The notes beneath the pieces are model-generated. The model made no database searches. It was not told where the DNA came from and saw only the letters and a program-made list of their open reading frames with translations. From Sterolibacterium sp964500605 (lineage in GTDB: Bacteria; Pseudomonadota; Gammaproteobacteria; Burkholderiales; Rhodocyclaceae), in the NCBI GenBank assembly GCA_964500605.1, contig CAZCOS010000002.1:1-64000 (forward strand): a stretch of 64,000 bases of DNA, given 5' to 3'. Shown here in pieces: positions 18,145-26,938 of this stretch. Positions within the stretch are counted from its first letter, which is position 1. Every line of letters begins with the position of its first letter. The position numbers and the translations under genes are program-made.

Positions 18145-18741
18145 ATGTCGTATGTGAGCCCGCAATCCGCTTCTGAAAGGATCGTGGCCATTGGTGCTTC
18201 GACGGGTGGAACGCAGGCATTGGAGAAGGTATTGGCGGCATTGCCCTTGAATTGCCCGGGGATTGTGATCGTTCAACATATGCCGGAAAAGTTCACGCAG
18301 ATTTTTGCTTCGCGTCTCAATGAGCTTTGCCGGATCGAAGTCCGTGAGGGGCGAGAAGGAGATGAGGTTCTGCCTGGACAAGCACTGGTTGCGCCGGGGG
18401 GACATCAGATGCTCGTCCGCCATGTGGGCGGAAAGTTTCGGGTAGAAGTCAATAACGCCCCCCCCTTCAATCGCCATCAACCTTCGGTTGATGTGCTGTT
18501 CAATTCGCTGGCCCAGTGTGCCGGTATCGGAAAAAATGTGATGGGAATCATCATGACCGGTATGGGGGACGATGGGGCGCGGGGGATCAGCGCGCTACAC
18601 CAAGCCGGTGCACGAACCTTGGCACAGGATGAGGCCAGTTGTGTGGTCTATGGCATGCCCAAGGAGGCGGTCAAGCTGGGTGGGGTGGATCGGATTGTGC
18701 CGCTGGACCTTATTGCACGCGAGATCATGGCCGGGATTTGA
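18145..18741 (+). CDS. cheB: CheB methylesterase domain without a receiver
   Basis: Removes methyl groups from chemoreceptors. At 198 residues it contains only the catalytic domain; the serine (GASTGGT, about residue 20), histidine (VQHMPEKF, about 47) and aspartate (MTGMGDDGA, about 142) of the catalytic triad are present. The usual N-terminal receiver domain is absent, and no receiver fragment lies between cheR and this ORF. Stand-alone CheB domains occur in some chemotaxis-like systems; without the receiver, CheA phosphorylation cannot act on it in the standard way. Confidence 0.92.
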   Translation: MSYVSPQSASERIVAIGASTGGTQALEKVLAALPLNCPGIVIVQHMPEKFTQIFASRLNELCRIEVREGREGDEVLPGQALVAPGGHQMLVRHVGGKFRVEVNNAPPFNRHQPSVDVLFNSLAQCAGIGKNVMGIIMTGMGDDGARGISALHQAGARTLAQDEASCVVYGMPKEAVKLGGVDRIVPLDLIAREIMAGI

Positions 18742-18828
18742 CCGGACGATTTTGCGGGGGCTGGATGTGGGAAAGAGGGCGCTTCCTGTCTTACCCCCTC
18801 TTCCGGGGCATTGCGATGAGAGGTGGGC

Positions 18829-19191
18829 TTACTTGGCGACCTGTTTTTCGCGCAGCTCTTCGAGTGTTTTGCAGTCGATGCAGAGCGTGGCCGTGGGACG
18901 GGCTTCGAGGCGTTTCAGACTGATTTCGATGCCGCAGCTGTCGCAGTAGCCGTATTCTCCCTTTTCGATACGCTCCAGGGCTTCGTCGATTTTCTTGATG
19001 AGCTTGCGTTCGCGGTCGCGATTGCGAAGCTCCAGTGCGATGTCGGATTCCTGGCTGGCACGGTCGTTGGGATCGGCAAAAACGGTGGCTTCTTCCTGCA
19101 TGGTGTGGACGGTGCGCTCGACATCGCCCAGCAGTTCATCCTTGAGGGTCTGGAGAATCTTCTGGAAATGAGCTTGTTGCTTGCTGTTCAT
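18829..19191 (-). CDS. dksA: RNA polymerase-binding transcription factor DksA
   Basis: Binds the RNA polymerase secondary channel and, with ppGpp, redirects transcription in starvation. The 120-residue protein has the N-terminal coiled coil with the tip residues in TVFADPNDRAS (DxxDxA-type), and a C-terminal zinc finger (CDSC ... CIDC). Length is somewhat shorter than E. coli DksA (151), as in several Betaproteobacteria. A good sigma-70-type promoter with a GC-rich discriminator lies upstream. Confidence 0.93.
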   Translation of the reverse strand: MNSKQQAHFQKILQTLKDELLGDVERTVHTMQEEATVFADPNDRASQESDIALELRNRDRERKLIKKIDEALERIEKGEYGYCDSCGIEISLKRLEARPTATLCIDCKTLEELREKQVAK

Positions 19192-19235
19192 GGCGTTCTC
19201 ACCGTTTTGTGGAGCTGGTTTTGAATGGATGCGGC

Positions 19236-19264
19236 TTTATATACGAAATGACTTGCTCTCGCAA
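19236..19264 (-). promoter_or_regulatory. Promoter of dksA
   Basis: On the minus strand, TTGCGA (19264-19259), a 17-base spacer and TATAAA (19241-19236) precede dksA by 45 bases. The discriminator AGCCGC is GC-rich, a property of promoters sensitive to ppGpp. A small hairpin (CTTGC / GCAAG) overlaps the -35 region and may also mark the end of the kup transcript. Confidence 0.6.
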
Positions 19265-19299
19265 GCAAGCCTCGGCATGCCTCATAAATACAGGGCGCG

Positions 19300-21198
19300 T
19301 TAAAGAACGACTTGTGAGCCCATTTCGACGACTCGGTTGGCGGGTAGTTTGAAAAAATCGGCTGCACTGCTGGCGTTGCGGAACATGGCGATGAAGATTT
19401 TTTCACGCCAGTAGTTCATTTCGGAGTTCATGCGGGCGATGAGGGTTTCGCGGCCCAGGAAGAAGGAGGTGTCCATGAGGTCGAAATCCAGCCCTTGTTC
19501 AGCGCACCAGTCAAGAGATTCGGGAAGATTGGGGTCTTCCATGAAGCCGTAGAAGACTTTGACCCGCCAGAAGTTGCCAGAAAGTTTCTCCACATAAACG
19601 CGCTGGGCATTAGCAACACGCGGGATATCCAGCACGTTGACCGCGACCAGTACGACGCGTTCGTGGAGTACTTTGTAATGCTTGAGGCTGTGCAGCATGG
19701 CGTGTGGAACCCCTTCGAGGTTGCTGGTCATGTACATTGCCGTGCCGGGAACACGAATGAGCGTGTCGTCGTAGGCCAGGCTGCGGATGAAGGGCAGGAG
19801 TTCGATGGCGTCTTCGGACAAACGCTTTTGAAGAAGGGCGCGCCCCCGCTTCCAGGTCGTCATCAGGATGAAGAGTGTGAGTCCGAAGACCAGAGGGAAC
19901 CAGCCGCCATCGGCAATCTTGACTGAACAGGCTGAAAAGAGGGCGATGTCGATGCAGATGAAAGGAAGCGCGCCCAGAAAGGCCAGCCAACGATTCCAGC
20001 CCCAGAGTTCCTGGAGGACAAAGACGGCCAGAATGCTGGTGCAAAGCATGGTACCCGTCACGGCGATGCCATAGGCCGCGGCAAGATTGGAGGAGGAACC
20101 AAAGCCGACAACCAGAATGATGATCATGGCCAGCATCATCCAGTTGATGGTTGGTAGGTAGATCTGGCCGATGGTGTTGTCGGAGGTGTGCTGTAGTTCC
20201 AGGCGCGGGCTGAACCCCATTTGCATGGCTTGCTGCGACATCGAAAAGGCTCCGGAGATGACGGATTGTGAGGCGATGACGGTGGCCGATGTCGCGAGGA
20301 CGACCAGCGGGTAGAGTGCCCATTCCGGCGCGAGCAGGTAGAAGGGGTTTTCAATGGCTTCGGGGTTACTCAGCAGCAATGCACCCTGGCCGAAATAATT
20401 AAGGAGTAGGGCGGGAAGAACGGCATAGAGCCAGGCGGCCTGAATGGGGGGGCGGCCAAAGTGTCCCATGTCGGCGTAAAGGGCTTCAGCACCGGTGAGT
20501 GAAAGCACGACCGCACCCAGCGAGAAAAAGCCAAGCAGGGGATGGCTGATAAGGAAATGCGCGCCGTAATAGGGGTTGATGGCTTTCAGAACGCTCGGTT
20601 CGTGCCAGATGGAAAATAGCCCCAGTAGAGCCAGCGTTCCGAACCAGAGTGCCATGATGGGGCCGAATAGACGGCCCATTGTGGCCGTTCCTCGGCTCTG
20701 GATGAAAAAAAGTGTGACGAGAACGGTCAGGGTGATGGGGATGATGAAAGGTTTGAACGCCGGAGTGATGATTTCGATCCCTTCCACGGCAGAAAGGACG
20801 GAAATGGCGGGGGTAACGACGCCATCGCCATAAAACAGGGCTGCACCGATGAGGGCGAGCACGATGATTAGTTTGCGGCTGAAGCCATTTTCGGGTCTGT
20901 TTCGCGAGGCGCGGGCCATGAGGGCGATGATGCCTCCTTCTCCCTTGTTGTCGGCACGCAGGACGAAGAAGACATATTTGATCGTGACGACCACGATCAG
21001 AGCCCAGAAGATCAGCGAAAGAATACCCAGCACATTGTCCGGTGTGACGGGAACGGGGTGATGGGCTCCGCCAAAAACCTCTTTCATGGTGTAAAGAGGG
21101 CTGGTGCCGATATCCCCAAAAACGACACCGAGTGCGGCAAGAGAAAGCGCGGCAAGACGTTGATTGTTCTGGTGTGTGTATTCCACGAAAGACCCCAT
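19300..21198 (-). CDS. kup: Low-affinity potassium transporter, KUP/Trk family
   Basis: Inner-membrane K+/H+ symporter. The 632-residue protein starts with the family block LGVVFGDIGTSPLYT (about residues 23-37), which contributes to the K+ site, has about twelve predicted membrane helices, and ends in a hydrophilic cytoplasmic domain of about 170 residues. Length and motifs are normal for Kup. It is followed by dksA on the same strand, and lies 91 bases after the polyamine operon. Confidence 0.95.
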   Translation of the reverse strand: MGSFVEYTHQNNQRLAALSLAALGVVFGDIGTSPLYTMKEVFGGAHHPVPVTPDNVLGILSLIFWALIVVVTIKYVFFVLRADNKGEGGIIALMARASRNRPENGFSRKLIIVLALIGAALFYGDGVVTPAISVLSAVEGIEIITPAFKPFIIPITLTVLVTLFFIQSRGTATMGRLFGPIMALWFGTLALLGLFSIWHEPSVLKAINPYYGAHFLISHPLLGFFSLGAVVLSLTGAEALYADMGHFGRPPIQAAWLYAVLPALLLNYFGQGALLLSNPEAIENPFYLLAPEWALYPLVVLATSATVIASQSVISGAFSMSQQAMQMGFSPRLELQHTSDNTIGQIYLPTINWMMLAMIIILVVGFGSSSNLAAAYGIAVTGTMLCTSILAVFVLQELWGWNRWLAFLGALPFICIDIALFSACSVKIADGGWFPLVFGLTLFILMTTWKRGRALLQKRLSEDAIELLPFIRSLAYDDTLIRVPGTAMYMTSNLEGVPHAMLHSLKHYKVLHERVVLVAVNVLDIPRVANAQRVYVEKLSGNFWRVKVFYGFMEDPNLPESLDWCAEQGLDFDLMDTSFFLGRETLIARMNSEMNYWREKIFIAMFRNASSAADFFKLPANRVVEMGSQVVL

Positions 21199-21289
21199 GG
21201 GGACAAAGTGCCAGCCGGGCAGCCGGAGGGGGGCGGATTATAACCTTGGGTCAGTCGAAACCCGGGAGCATCATGGCTGAATCCGTGAG

Positions 21290-22576
21290 TCAGGCCGTTC
21301 CTGTTCTGAAACAGGTTTGGGTGGGCTGTGGCGAGGTTGGCATCATGAGTGGGAAATCTTCATCCTTTTCCCGCAACCAGGTAGGTAGACCGAGCAAGGC
21401 CAGCCGCTCGAGGAAGGGACGGGCGGGTAATTGCTCGATATTGGCCATGCGCCGGACATCCCAGATTCCCTCGGCAACGAGCAGGGCGGCAGTGGCAGCG
21501 GGGACACCGGCGGTGTAGGCGATAGCCTGGCTGCCGACTTCCTGGTAGCACTCGGCATGGTCGCAGAGGTTGTAGAGGAAAATTTCCCTGGCTTGGCCAG
21601 CCTGCTCGCCTCGAACCAGCGTTCCGATGCAGGTTTTTCCGGTATAGGTCGGGGCCAGCGAGGCGGGATCAGGCAGGACGGCTTTGACGAGCTTCAAGGG
21701 GACGACATCGAGCCCTTCAGCCGTCCGGACAGTTTGTTCGGAAAGCAGGCCGAGATTGTTCAGGACGGTGAACACATTGATGTAGTGGTCGCTGAAACTC
21801 ATCCAGAAACGGATGTCAGGGACATTGAGATGCTGGGAGAGGGAGTGCAGTTCATCGTGACCGGTCAGATAGGTGGTTTGCGAACCGACGACGGGCAAGA
21901 CCCATTCCTTGCGATGTTCGAACATTTTCGAGGCTTGCCACTGGCGGTTTTGCCAGGACCAGACTGTGCCCGTGAATTCGCGGAAGTTGATTTCGGGGTC
22001 GAAATTGGTTGCGAAGTAATGGCCATGTTGCCCCGCATTGATGTCGATGATGTCGATGGAATCGACGCGATCGAAATACTCATCCACAGCCAGTCGGGCG
22101 TAGGCATTCACAACCCCGGGGTCAAAGCCCGCGCCCAGAATGGCTGTCACGCCTGCTTGTTTGCAATCTTCCCGCCGCTTCCATTCGTGATTGGCATACC
22201 AGGGTGGGGTTTCGCAGATTTTCGCCGGGTTCTCGTGAATGGCCGTGTCCAGATAGGCCGCGCCTGTTTGAAGGCAAGCCTGGAGAACCGGCATGTTGAG
22301 AAAGGCCGAACCCAGATTGAGCACGATCCCTGCGCGGGTTTCACGAATGAGGCGGGACGTGGCTTCGATGTCGAGAGCGTCGATTCGGTGGGCTTGCAAC
22401 CGTGATTCGGCACAGGGGCGGTTTTGAAGGATGGAATGGATGAGGGCTTCGGCCTTGTCAGGCGTCCGGGTGGCAATGTGGATTTCGTCGAAACGCTTGC
22501 TTTGGGCCAGCTTGTGTGCGGCAACATGCGCTACACCGCCAGCACCGATGATGAGGATCCTGTTTTTGTTCATCAA
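21290..22576 (-). CDS. Saccharopine dehydrogenase-like, probable carboxynorspermidine/carboxyspermidine dehydrogenase
   Basis: NADPH-dependent enzyme of the saccharopine dehydrogenase family. The N-terminal Rossmann motif is ILIIGAGGVAHVAAHKLA (about residues 7-24); GAGFDPGVVNAYA and INAGQHGHYFATNFDPE are blocks shared with the carboxy(nor)spermidine dehydrogenases. The next gene in the operon is nspC, and this pair makes spermidine or norspermidine from diaminoalkanes and aspartate semialdehyde without S-adenosylmethionine decarboxylase. The gene order here is nspC first, then the dehydrogenase, 34 bases apart. A lysine-catabolic saccharopine dehydrogenase is less likely given the partner. 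Confidence 0.88.
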   Translation of the reverse strand: MMNKNRILIIGAGGVAHVAAHKLAQSKRFDEIHIATRTPDKAEALIHSILQNRPCAESRLQAHRIDALDIEATSRLIRETRAGIVLNLGSAFLNMPVLQACLQTGAAYLDTAIHENPAKICETPPWYANHEWKRREDCKQAGVTAILGAGFDPGVVNAYARLAVDEYFDRVDSIDIIDINAGQHGHYFATNFDPEINFREFTGTVWSWQNRQWQASKMFEHRKEWVLPVVGSQTTYLTGHDELHSLSQHLNVPDIRFWMSFSDHYINVFTVLNNLGLLSEQTVRTAEGLDVVPLKLVKAVLPDPASLAPTYTGKTCIGTLVRGEQAGQAREIFLYNLCDHAECYQEVGSQAIAYTAGVPAATAALLVAEGIWDVRRMANIEQLPARPFLERLALLGLPTWLREKDEDFPLMMPTSPQPTQTCFRTGTA

Positions 22577-22610
22577 TGGATGGGCTTTCTGGAATTCAAA
22601 ATGACGGGCC

Positions 22611-23708
22611 TCAGGAGAGGCTGCTGACGTAATCTTCGAAGGAGAATTGGCGGATCAACCGCTCTTGACCGGCTTCGTCACGCAGGGCGATGGCGGGCAT
22701 GCTCAGGCCGTTGAACCAGTTTTTCTTCACCATGGTGTAGCTGGCCGCATTGCGCAGGGAGAGGCGGTCGCCGGCTTTCAGGGGAGCCGGGAAATCAAAT
22801 TCGCCAAAAATGTCCCCAGCCAGGCAGGAACGACCACAAAGCACATGGCGATGCGGACCGAGATTGGGTTCAATCTGCGCGCTTTCTCGATAGATGAGCA
22901 GATCGAGCATGTGAGCTTCGGTGGAGGCATCGAGAATCGCCAGCGACTTTCCGCGGTCCAGCACATCGAGTACCGTGACTTCTAGGGTGGCGGCATCGTG
23001 TACGGCGGCTTCTCCGGGTTCGAGATAGACCTGAACGCCGTAGCATTTTGAAAAATCCTTGAGGCGGGCACAAAAGGCCGATAGTGGATAGGCGGGGTCC
23101 GTGAAATGGATGCCCCCTCCCAGACTGATCCAGTCAAGTTGGCGAATCAGTTCTCCGAAGTGCTCTTCGATTCGAGAGAGTTGGGCTTCAAAGCGGTCGA
23201 AATCGCGATTCTCGCAGTTGTTGTGGATCATGAAGCCGCTAAGTTGTCCCAGTGCTTTCGCGATTCGTTCGGGGTTTTGTTCCCCTAGACGGCTGAACGG
23301 ACGGGCCGGGTCTGCCAGGTCGTGGCCGGAAACACTGAAACCGGGGTTGATCCGCAGCCCCAGCGGTTTTCCGCCAGCTTTGGGCGCGTAGCGTTCCAGT
23401 TGGCTCAGGCTGTTGAAAATGAGCTTGTCGGTATGGGGCAGTACGGCGTCCACTTCCTGGTCGGACCAGGCGACACTGTAGGCGTGAGTTTCTCCACCGA
23501 ATTTTTCATGACCCAGACGGGCTTCGTAAAGTGAGGAGGAGGTGGTTCCATCCAGACAGGGGCGCATCAGATCGAACACGCCCCAAGTCGCAAAACATTT
23601 CAGGGCCAGGACGATTTTTGCACCAGAATCCCGGCGAACGGTATCGATGCGTTGCAGATTGGTTTGCAGACGCTTCTGGTCAATGAGGTAGTAAGGTGTT
23701 GGAATCAT
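22611..23708 (-). CDS. nspC: Carboxynorspermidine decarboxylase
   Basis: PLP-dependent, alanine-racemase-fold decarboxylase of 365 residues. It starts TPYYLIDQKRL, has ALKCFATWGVFDLM with the PLP lysine (about residue 37), TTSSSLYEARLG, and the C-terminal CGRSCLAGDIFGEF with the substrate cysteine. These are typical of NspC, which decarboxylates carboxynorspermidine or carboxyspermidine. It lies upstream of its partner dehydrogenase and 163 bases after a small leader ORF that has its own promoter. Confidence 0.94.
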   Translation of the reverse strand: MIPTPYYLIDQKRLQTNLQRIDTVRRDSGAKIVLALKCFATWGVFDLMRPCLDGTTSSSLYEARLGHEKFGGETHAYSVAWSDQEVDAVLPHTDKLIFNSLSQLERYAPKAGGKPLGLRINPGFSVSGHDLADPARPFSRLGEQNPERIAKALGQLSGFMIHNNCENRDFDRFEAQLSRIEEHFGELIRQLDWISLGGGIHFTDPAYPLSAFCARLKDFSKCYGVQVYLEPGEAAVHDAATLEVTVLDVLDRGKSLAILDASTEAHMLDLLIYRESAQIEPNLGPHRHVLCGRSCLAGDIFGEFDFPAPLKAGDRLSLRNAASYTMVKKNWFNGLSMPAIALRDEAGQERLIRQFSFEDYVSSLS

Positions 23709-23871
23709 GAGCTCGGGTCTGGAAGGACGTGATTTCCGGATGGGCCGCTGTCACCTGTCACCAGTCGCGCAAGTTCTTGCGGAATGGCGCGGTGAGAGGG
23801 GGTAGAAGAGGAGGCGGGATGCAGGAGGTGAGAGCGAAAGCCAACGGCTTTCGTCGCTGCGCGATTGCGGC

Positions 23872-23976
23872 TCAGGGAAGTCGCTGGGCGCGCAGGATGG
23901 CGAGATATCGACAGGCGTGCTGCAGATGGGGCCGGGGGAGAGTCATCTCCCGCTGGAACAGGGCGTCGCTCGGCAT
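23872..23976 (-). CDS. 34-residue leader ORF upstream of nspC
   Basis: Short ORF starting MPSDALFQREMTLP and ending ILRAQRLP. Its start has a strong Shine-Dalgarno (GGAGAGG five bases before ATG), better than that of nspC itself, and it lies about 22 bases after a predicted transcript start. The 163-base stretch between its stop and nspC contains a 7-base hairpin (GAAAGCC/GGCTTTC, at 23836-23852) and a pyrimidine-rich segment. I do not recognise the peptide; it may be a regulatory leader or a small protein. Confidence 0.5.
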   Translation of the reverse strand: MPSDALFQREMTLPRPHLQHACRYLAILRAQRLP

Positions 23977-24004
23977 GGCGTCCTCTCCAATGAAAGAGGC
24001 GCGA

Positions 24005-24013
24005 ATTTTAGCA
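24005..24013 (-). promoter_or_regulatory. Extended -10 promoter for the nspC operon
   Basis: On the minus strand TGCTAAAAT (24013-24005) is an extended -10 element. No good -35 is visible, which is common for this promoter type. Predicted start near 23998, giving a very short leader before the 34-residue ORF. Confidence 0.5.
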
Positions 24014-24065
24014 TGCAAATTTTTCGTCCCCCTTTTTGTCCTGTTCCCTTTGCGCTTTGGGCTTA

Positions 24066-24165
24066 TCATCCTAGAAACTACCGTAGGAAGATTTCGAGTC
24101 TTCGTTTTTCCGGTGCGCAGAGTGCCTGCAAGGAGGAGCAACGCAGCAAGGCCGACGGAAAAACG
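24066..24165 (+). repeat. Dispersed intergenic repeat, family 2, copy 2
   Basis: Shares ordered blocks with 16875-17010 (GAAAC, CGT, GGAA, CGTTTTTCCG, CTGCAAGGAGG, GCAACGCAGC, GGCCGACGGA). Here CGTTTTTCCG (24103-24112) and CGGAAAAACG (24156-24165) form perfect 10-base inverted arms, so the right part can fold into one large hairpin. Confidence 0.55.
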
Positions 24166-24296
24166 TGTAATCGGAGGTTTGGCGTTCTCACCCAGAAGGC
24201 CAAATGGTGAGGTTTAATGAGAGTCAAAATGCTTCAGGAAACAAGGTGTTCATGGTGAAATTCAGCGGTCAACTGCGGTTTCCAGGATCATGCAGC

Positions 24297-25052
24297 ATGC
24301 GACTGATTTTCTTGCTCATGCTGGCTTGGCCATGGACGGTGGCCTGTTCTGCTCTTGGGCCTGTCCTTTCTCCTGAGAAAAGCCGTCTGCCTGGCCGGAA
24401 GGCTCCGCCTGTCGAGGAGCCGCTTGCCTTGCAGCAATTGGTAAAGGCGGATGTGGATCGTATGGCCGATATTGGCCGGAGGGAGGTTTTTTCCGGCTTG
24501 CGGGTGTTGGCCGAAAAGCTGTATCGGCGTAATCCAGGGGAATGGAGAAAATCAGGAGCAAGCAGTCTGGAAGAAGCCGTGGAGCGGCTGGCAGAAACGC
24601 AAGCCACATGGCACTTTCCCGAGTTGGAAGGAAAGCGGGGCGTGGAGGCCATACACCTTGCCTTTCGGGAAGACTTTCAGGGCGACCGTGTTCTGGCTCT
24701 GATGGGTGGATTGGGTGGGATGCTGCATACTTCGTTCAATGAAAAAAGTGGCTTTTTCATGACGGACGACCTGGACCCGCAACAGCTTTACAACAGCGCG
24801 CGAAATGTCGAAATCCTGGTCTGGAAACTTTCGAATACGCGGAATGCACAGGGGCAGCTTTTTTTGCTGTCCAATGAGGCCGCCTCGATGCAAAATCCGG
24901 CAAACCTGAGTTTCGAGCGTGAATTTGGCAAGATGATTGGCGAACTCGATATGCTGGCACTCATCATGGCCGGTAAAATGAACCGCACGATCGTCAAGGT
25001 GGTTCAGAGCCTTGCGACTGCTATCTTTCTTCCTGTAGGTTTTGTGAAATGA
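24297..25052 (+). CDS. Conserved putative lipoprotein, purN neighbour
   Basis: 251 residues from ATG 24297, which gives a clean signal sequence (MRLIFLLMLAWPW then TVACS, a plausible lipobox cysteine near residue 17). In-frame ATGs at 24252 and 24204 would add 15 or 31 residues before it. The mature part is mostly helical, with GVEAIHLAFREDFQGDRVLA and GLGGMLHTSFNEKSGFFMTDD as its most distinctive segments. I do not know a function for the family. Its stop overlaps the purN start (ATGA). Confidence 0.75.
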   Translation: MRLIFLLMLAWPWTVACSALGPVLSPEKSRLPGRKAPPVEEPLALQQLVKADVDRMADIGRREVFSGLRVLAEKLYRRNPGEWRKSGASSLEEAVERLAETQATWHFPELEGKRGVEAIHLAFREDFQGDRVLALMGGLGGMLHTSFNEKSGFFMTDDLDPQQLYNSARNVEILVWKLSNTRNAQGQLFLLSNEAASMQNPANLSFEREFGKMIGELDMLALIMAGKMNRTIVKVVQSLATAIFLPVGFVK

Positions 25053-25696
25053 AAACCGTCGTCATCCTGATATCCGGACGTGGCAGCAACATGCGCTCAC
25101 TCATCGAGGCCCGTTTTCCGGAAGGCTCTTGCCGCTGGGTTGTCATCAGTAATCGCCCGGACGCGGGAGGGCTTGATCTGGCGCGGGCACGCGGGATCGA
25201 GACGGCTGTGGTCGATCATCGCCAATACGAAAGCCGTGAGGCGTTCGATCAGGCTCTGGCGCAGACCATTGATCGCTATCAGCCAGACCTGCTTGTTCTG
25301 GCCGGTTTCATGCGCATTTTGGGCGAGACTTTTGTGAATCACTACGCAGGACGGTTGTTGAACATCCATCCTTCCCTGCTGCCGTCCTTCCCCGGTGTTC
25401 ACACCCATGCCCAGGCACTGCGTGGAGGGGTGCGTTTGCACGGTTGTACCGTACATTTTGTGACTCCGGCACTGGATAGCGGGCCGATCGTGATTCAGGC
25501 GGCTGTTCCGGTTTTTCCCGGAGATGACGAGACCACGCTGGCCGCCAGGGTGCTGGAGCAGGAGCACCGTATTTACCCGCAGGCCGTGCGCTGGTTTCTT
25601 GAGGGGTGGCTACGATTGAGTGATGGACAGGTCATCTTGCAAGGCGAGCAGACACCGCCGGGCTCCGTGGCCTTGATTGCTCCCCGGGTCGAATGA
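25049..25696 (+). CDS. purN: Phosphoribosylglycinamide formyltransferase
   Basis: Third step of purine synthesis: transfers a formyl group from 10-formyl-THF to GAR. 215 residues, with the phosphate loop ISGRGSNMRSL at the N-terminus, the catalytic Asn and His in LLNIHPSLLPSFPG, and the catalytic Asp in TPALDSGPIVIQ. It overlaps its neighbours on both sides by 4 bases, so translation of the lipoprotein, PurN and the DUF3108 protein is probably coupled. Confidence 0.96.
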   Translation: MKTVVILISGRGSNMRSLIEARFPEGSCRWVVISNRPDAGGLDLARARGIETAVVDHRQYESREAFDQALAQTIDRYQPDLLVLAGFMRILGETFVNHYAGRLLNIHPSLLPSFPGVHTHAQALRGGVRLHGCTVHFVTPALDSGPIVIQAAVPVFPGDDETTLAARVLEQEHRIYPQAVRWFLEGWLRLSDGQVILQGEQTPPGSVALIAPRVE

Positions 25697-26922
25697 GTGA
25701 TTTCAACCAGCGGCCTTTTTTTATTGCGCTGCTGGTTTCGCTCCTCATTCATCTCTTGATCCTCGAATCGCCGGGTTGGCGGGTGCCGGATGGGGAAAGC
25801 CTGTCTTTGCACGGAGCTGGGATGGAAAATCGACTAAATGCCCGACTTGGAACATTGTCTGGTGGTCTTTCTTTCGCAGCACCGTCTGGCTTTGCACAAA
25901 TTCTTCCTGCCCCCGCTCCCAGAAAGCCCCCTCAAGCCAAAAAACACACCCCTTCGTCGCATCAGACGACGAAGAGGACGGATTCGAAAGGCCTTGAGCA
26001 TTCAGTAAATACGACCGACGCACAGGTTCGGGTTGCAGCCTCTTCATCCGGGGTGGCGACACCAGAAGGACTAGAGGGACCAGGAGCAGGGGCGGAAGGC
26101 TTTGAAGCGATGAGCGCAGCGCAGGCGCACGCGACCCAAATGAAAGGGGAAAAACCCGCCGAGGCGAATGGGGAAAAAGGAGAGAAGGGGGAGGAAGGGG
26201 AGAATGGAGCAGAAGTGCAGCATGCTGCATCCATCCTTTTTAGCTTGCCTCCCCGTGGGCGGGTGCATTATCAGGTCATGCGGGGCGAACGGGGCCTGGT
26301 TGTCGGGCAGTCGGTGCATCACTGGAATCACAACGGGAAAAATTATGTGCTCAATAGCGTGACGGAAACGACGGGTCTGATCGCCTTGTTCAAGCCTGTT
26401 CGGGTTGTTTGGGTGAGTCAAGGCGCGGTGGGGCCGGAAGGTTTGAGACCGCATGATTTTCGTTCGGAGAAAGAGGGCGGGCGTGCGGATTCGGCCCGTT
26501 TTGACTGGGCAAACATGACGCTTGATTTGAGTGGAGGCGGGCAGCGAACGGTACGATTGTTGCCTGGTAGCCAGGATGTCTTGAGCATGTTCTATCAACT
26601 CGGTAGCATGCTGCCCGGCTTGTTGCAGCAGGACGACACTGTGGCTAAAGAAGGATTCAGCCTGCCTGTGACGACGGGACGAAAGCTGGAAGAATACCGA
26701 TTTCAATGGCTGGGTGAGACCTCTTTGGATTTGCCGCGTCTGGGGGTGCAGCGCACCGTACATTTGCGCGTTTCAGCAGGAGAACAGACGATTGATCTCT
26801 GGCTGGGCGAGTCGCTGCGTGCTTTGCCTTTGAAGATCCGTTATACGGATGGCAAGGGCGATAGTTTCGATCAGCTTGCAGACCAAATTGAATTTGAGGA
26901 TACAAAAGGAAAAGGCCCTTGA
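25693..26922 (+). CDS. DUF3108 protein with TonB-like N-terminus
   Basis: 409 residues: a short cytoplasmic start, one membrane helix (FFIALLVSLLIHLLIL, about 9-24), a Pro/Ser/Lys- and then Gly/Glu/Lys-rich spacer up to about residue 175, and a C-terminal beta-rich domain (about 185-400) of the DUF3108 type with VHYQVMRGERGLVVGQS. The layout recalls TonB (anchor, periplasmic spacer, globular end), and the DUF3108 domain is periplasmic in related proteins. Role unknown. It overlaps purN by ATGA and is followed 16 bases later by rsmB. Confidence 0.82.
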   Translation: MSDFNQRPFFIALLVSLLIHLLILESPGWRVPDGESLSLHGAGMENRLNARLGTLSGGLSFAAPSGFAQILPAPAPRKPPQAKKHTPSSHQTTKRTDSKGLEHSVNTTDAQVRVAASSSGVATPEGLEGPGAGAEGFEAMSAAQAHATQMKGEKPAEANGEKGEKGEEGENGAEVQHAASILFSLPPRGRVHYQVMRGERGLVVGQSVHHWNHNGKNYVLNSVTETTGLIALFKPVRVVWVSQGAVGPEGLRPHDFRSEKEGGRADSARFDWANMTLDLSGGGQRTVRLLPGSQDVLSMFYQLGSMLPGLLQQDDTVAKEGFSLPVTTGRKLEEYRFQWLGETSLDLPRLGVQRTVHLRVSAGEQTIDLWLGESLRALPLKIRYTDGKGDSFDQLADQIEFEDTKGKGP

Positions 26923-26938
26923 ACGGCTCTTGGACATC

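Noticed and set aside
18773..18802. Bidirectional terminator between cheB and dksA (AAGAGGG / CCCTCTT)
   Set aside because: Seven-pair stem with a 16-base loop and no T run on either strand; not convincing.
23729..24217. 162-codon frame on the plus strand opposite the nspC leader
   Set aside because: It runs through dispersed repeat sequence, has no family resemblance and no ribosome-binding site.
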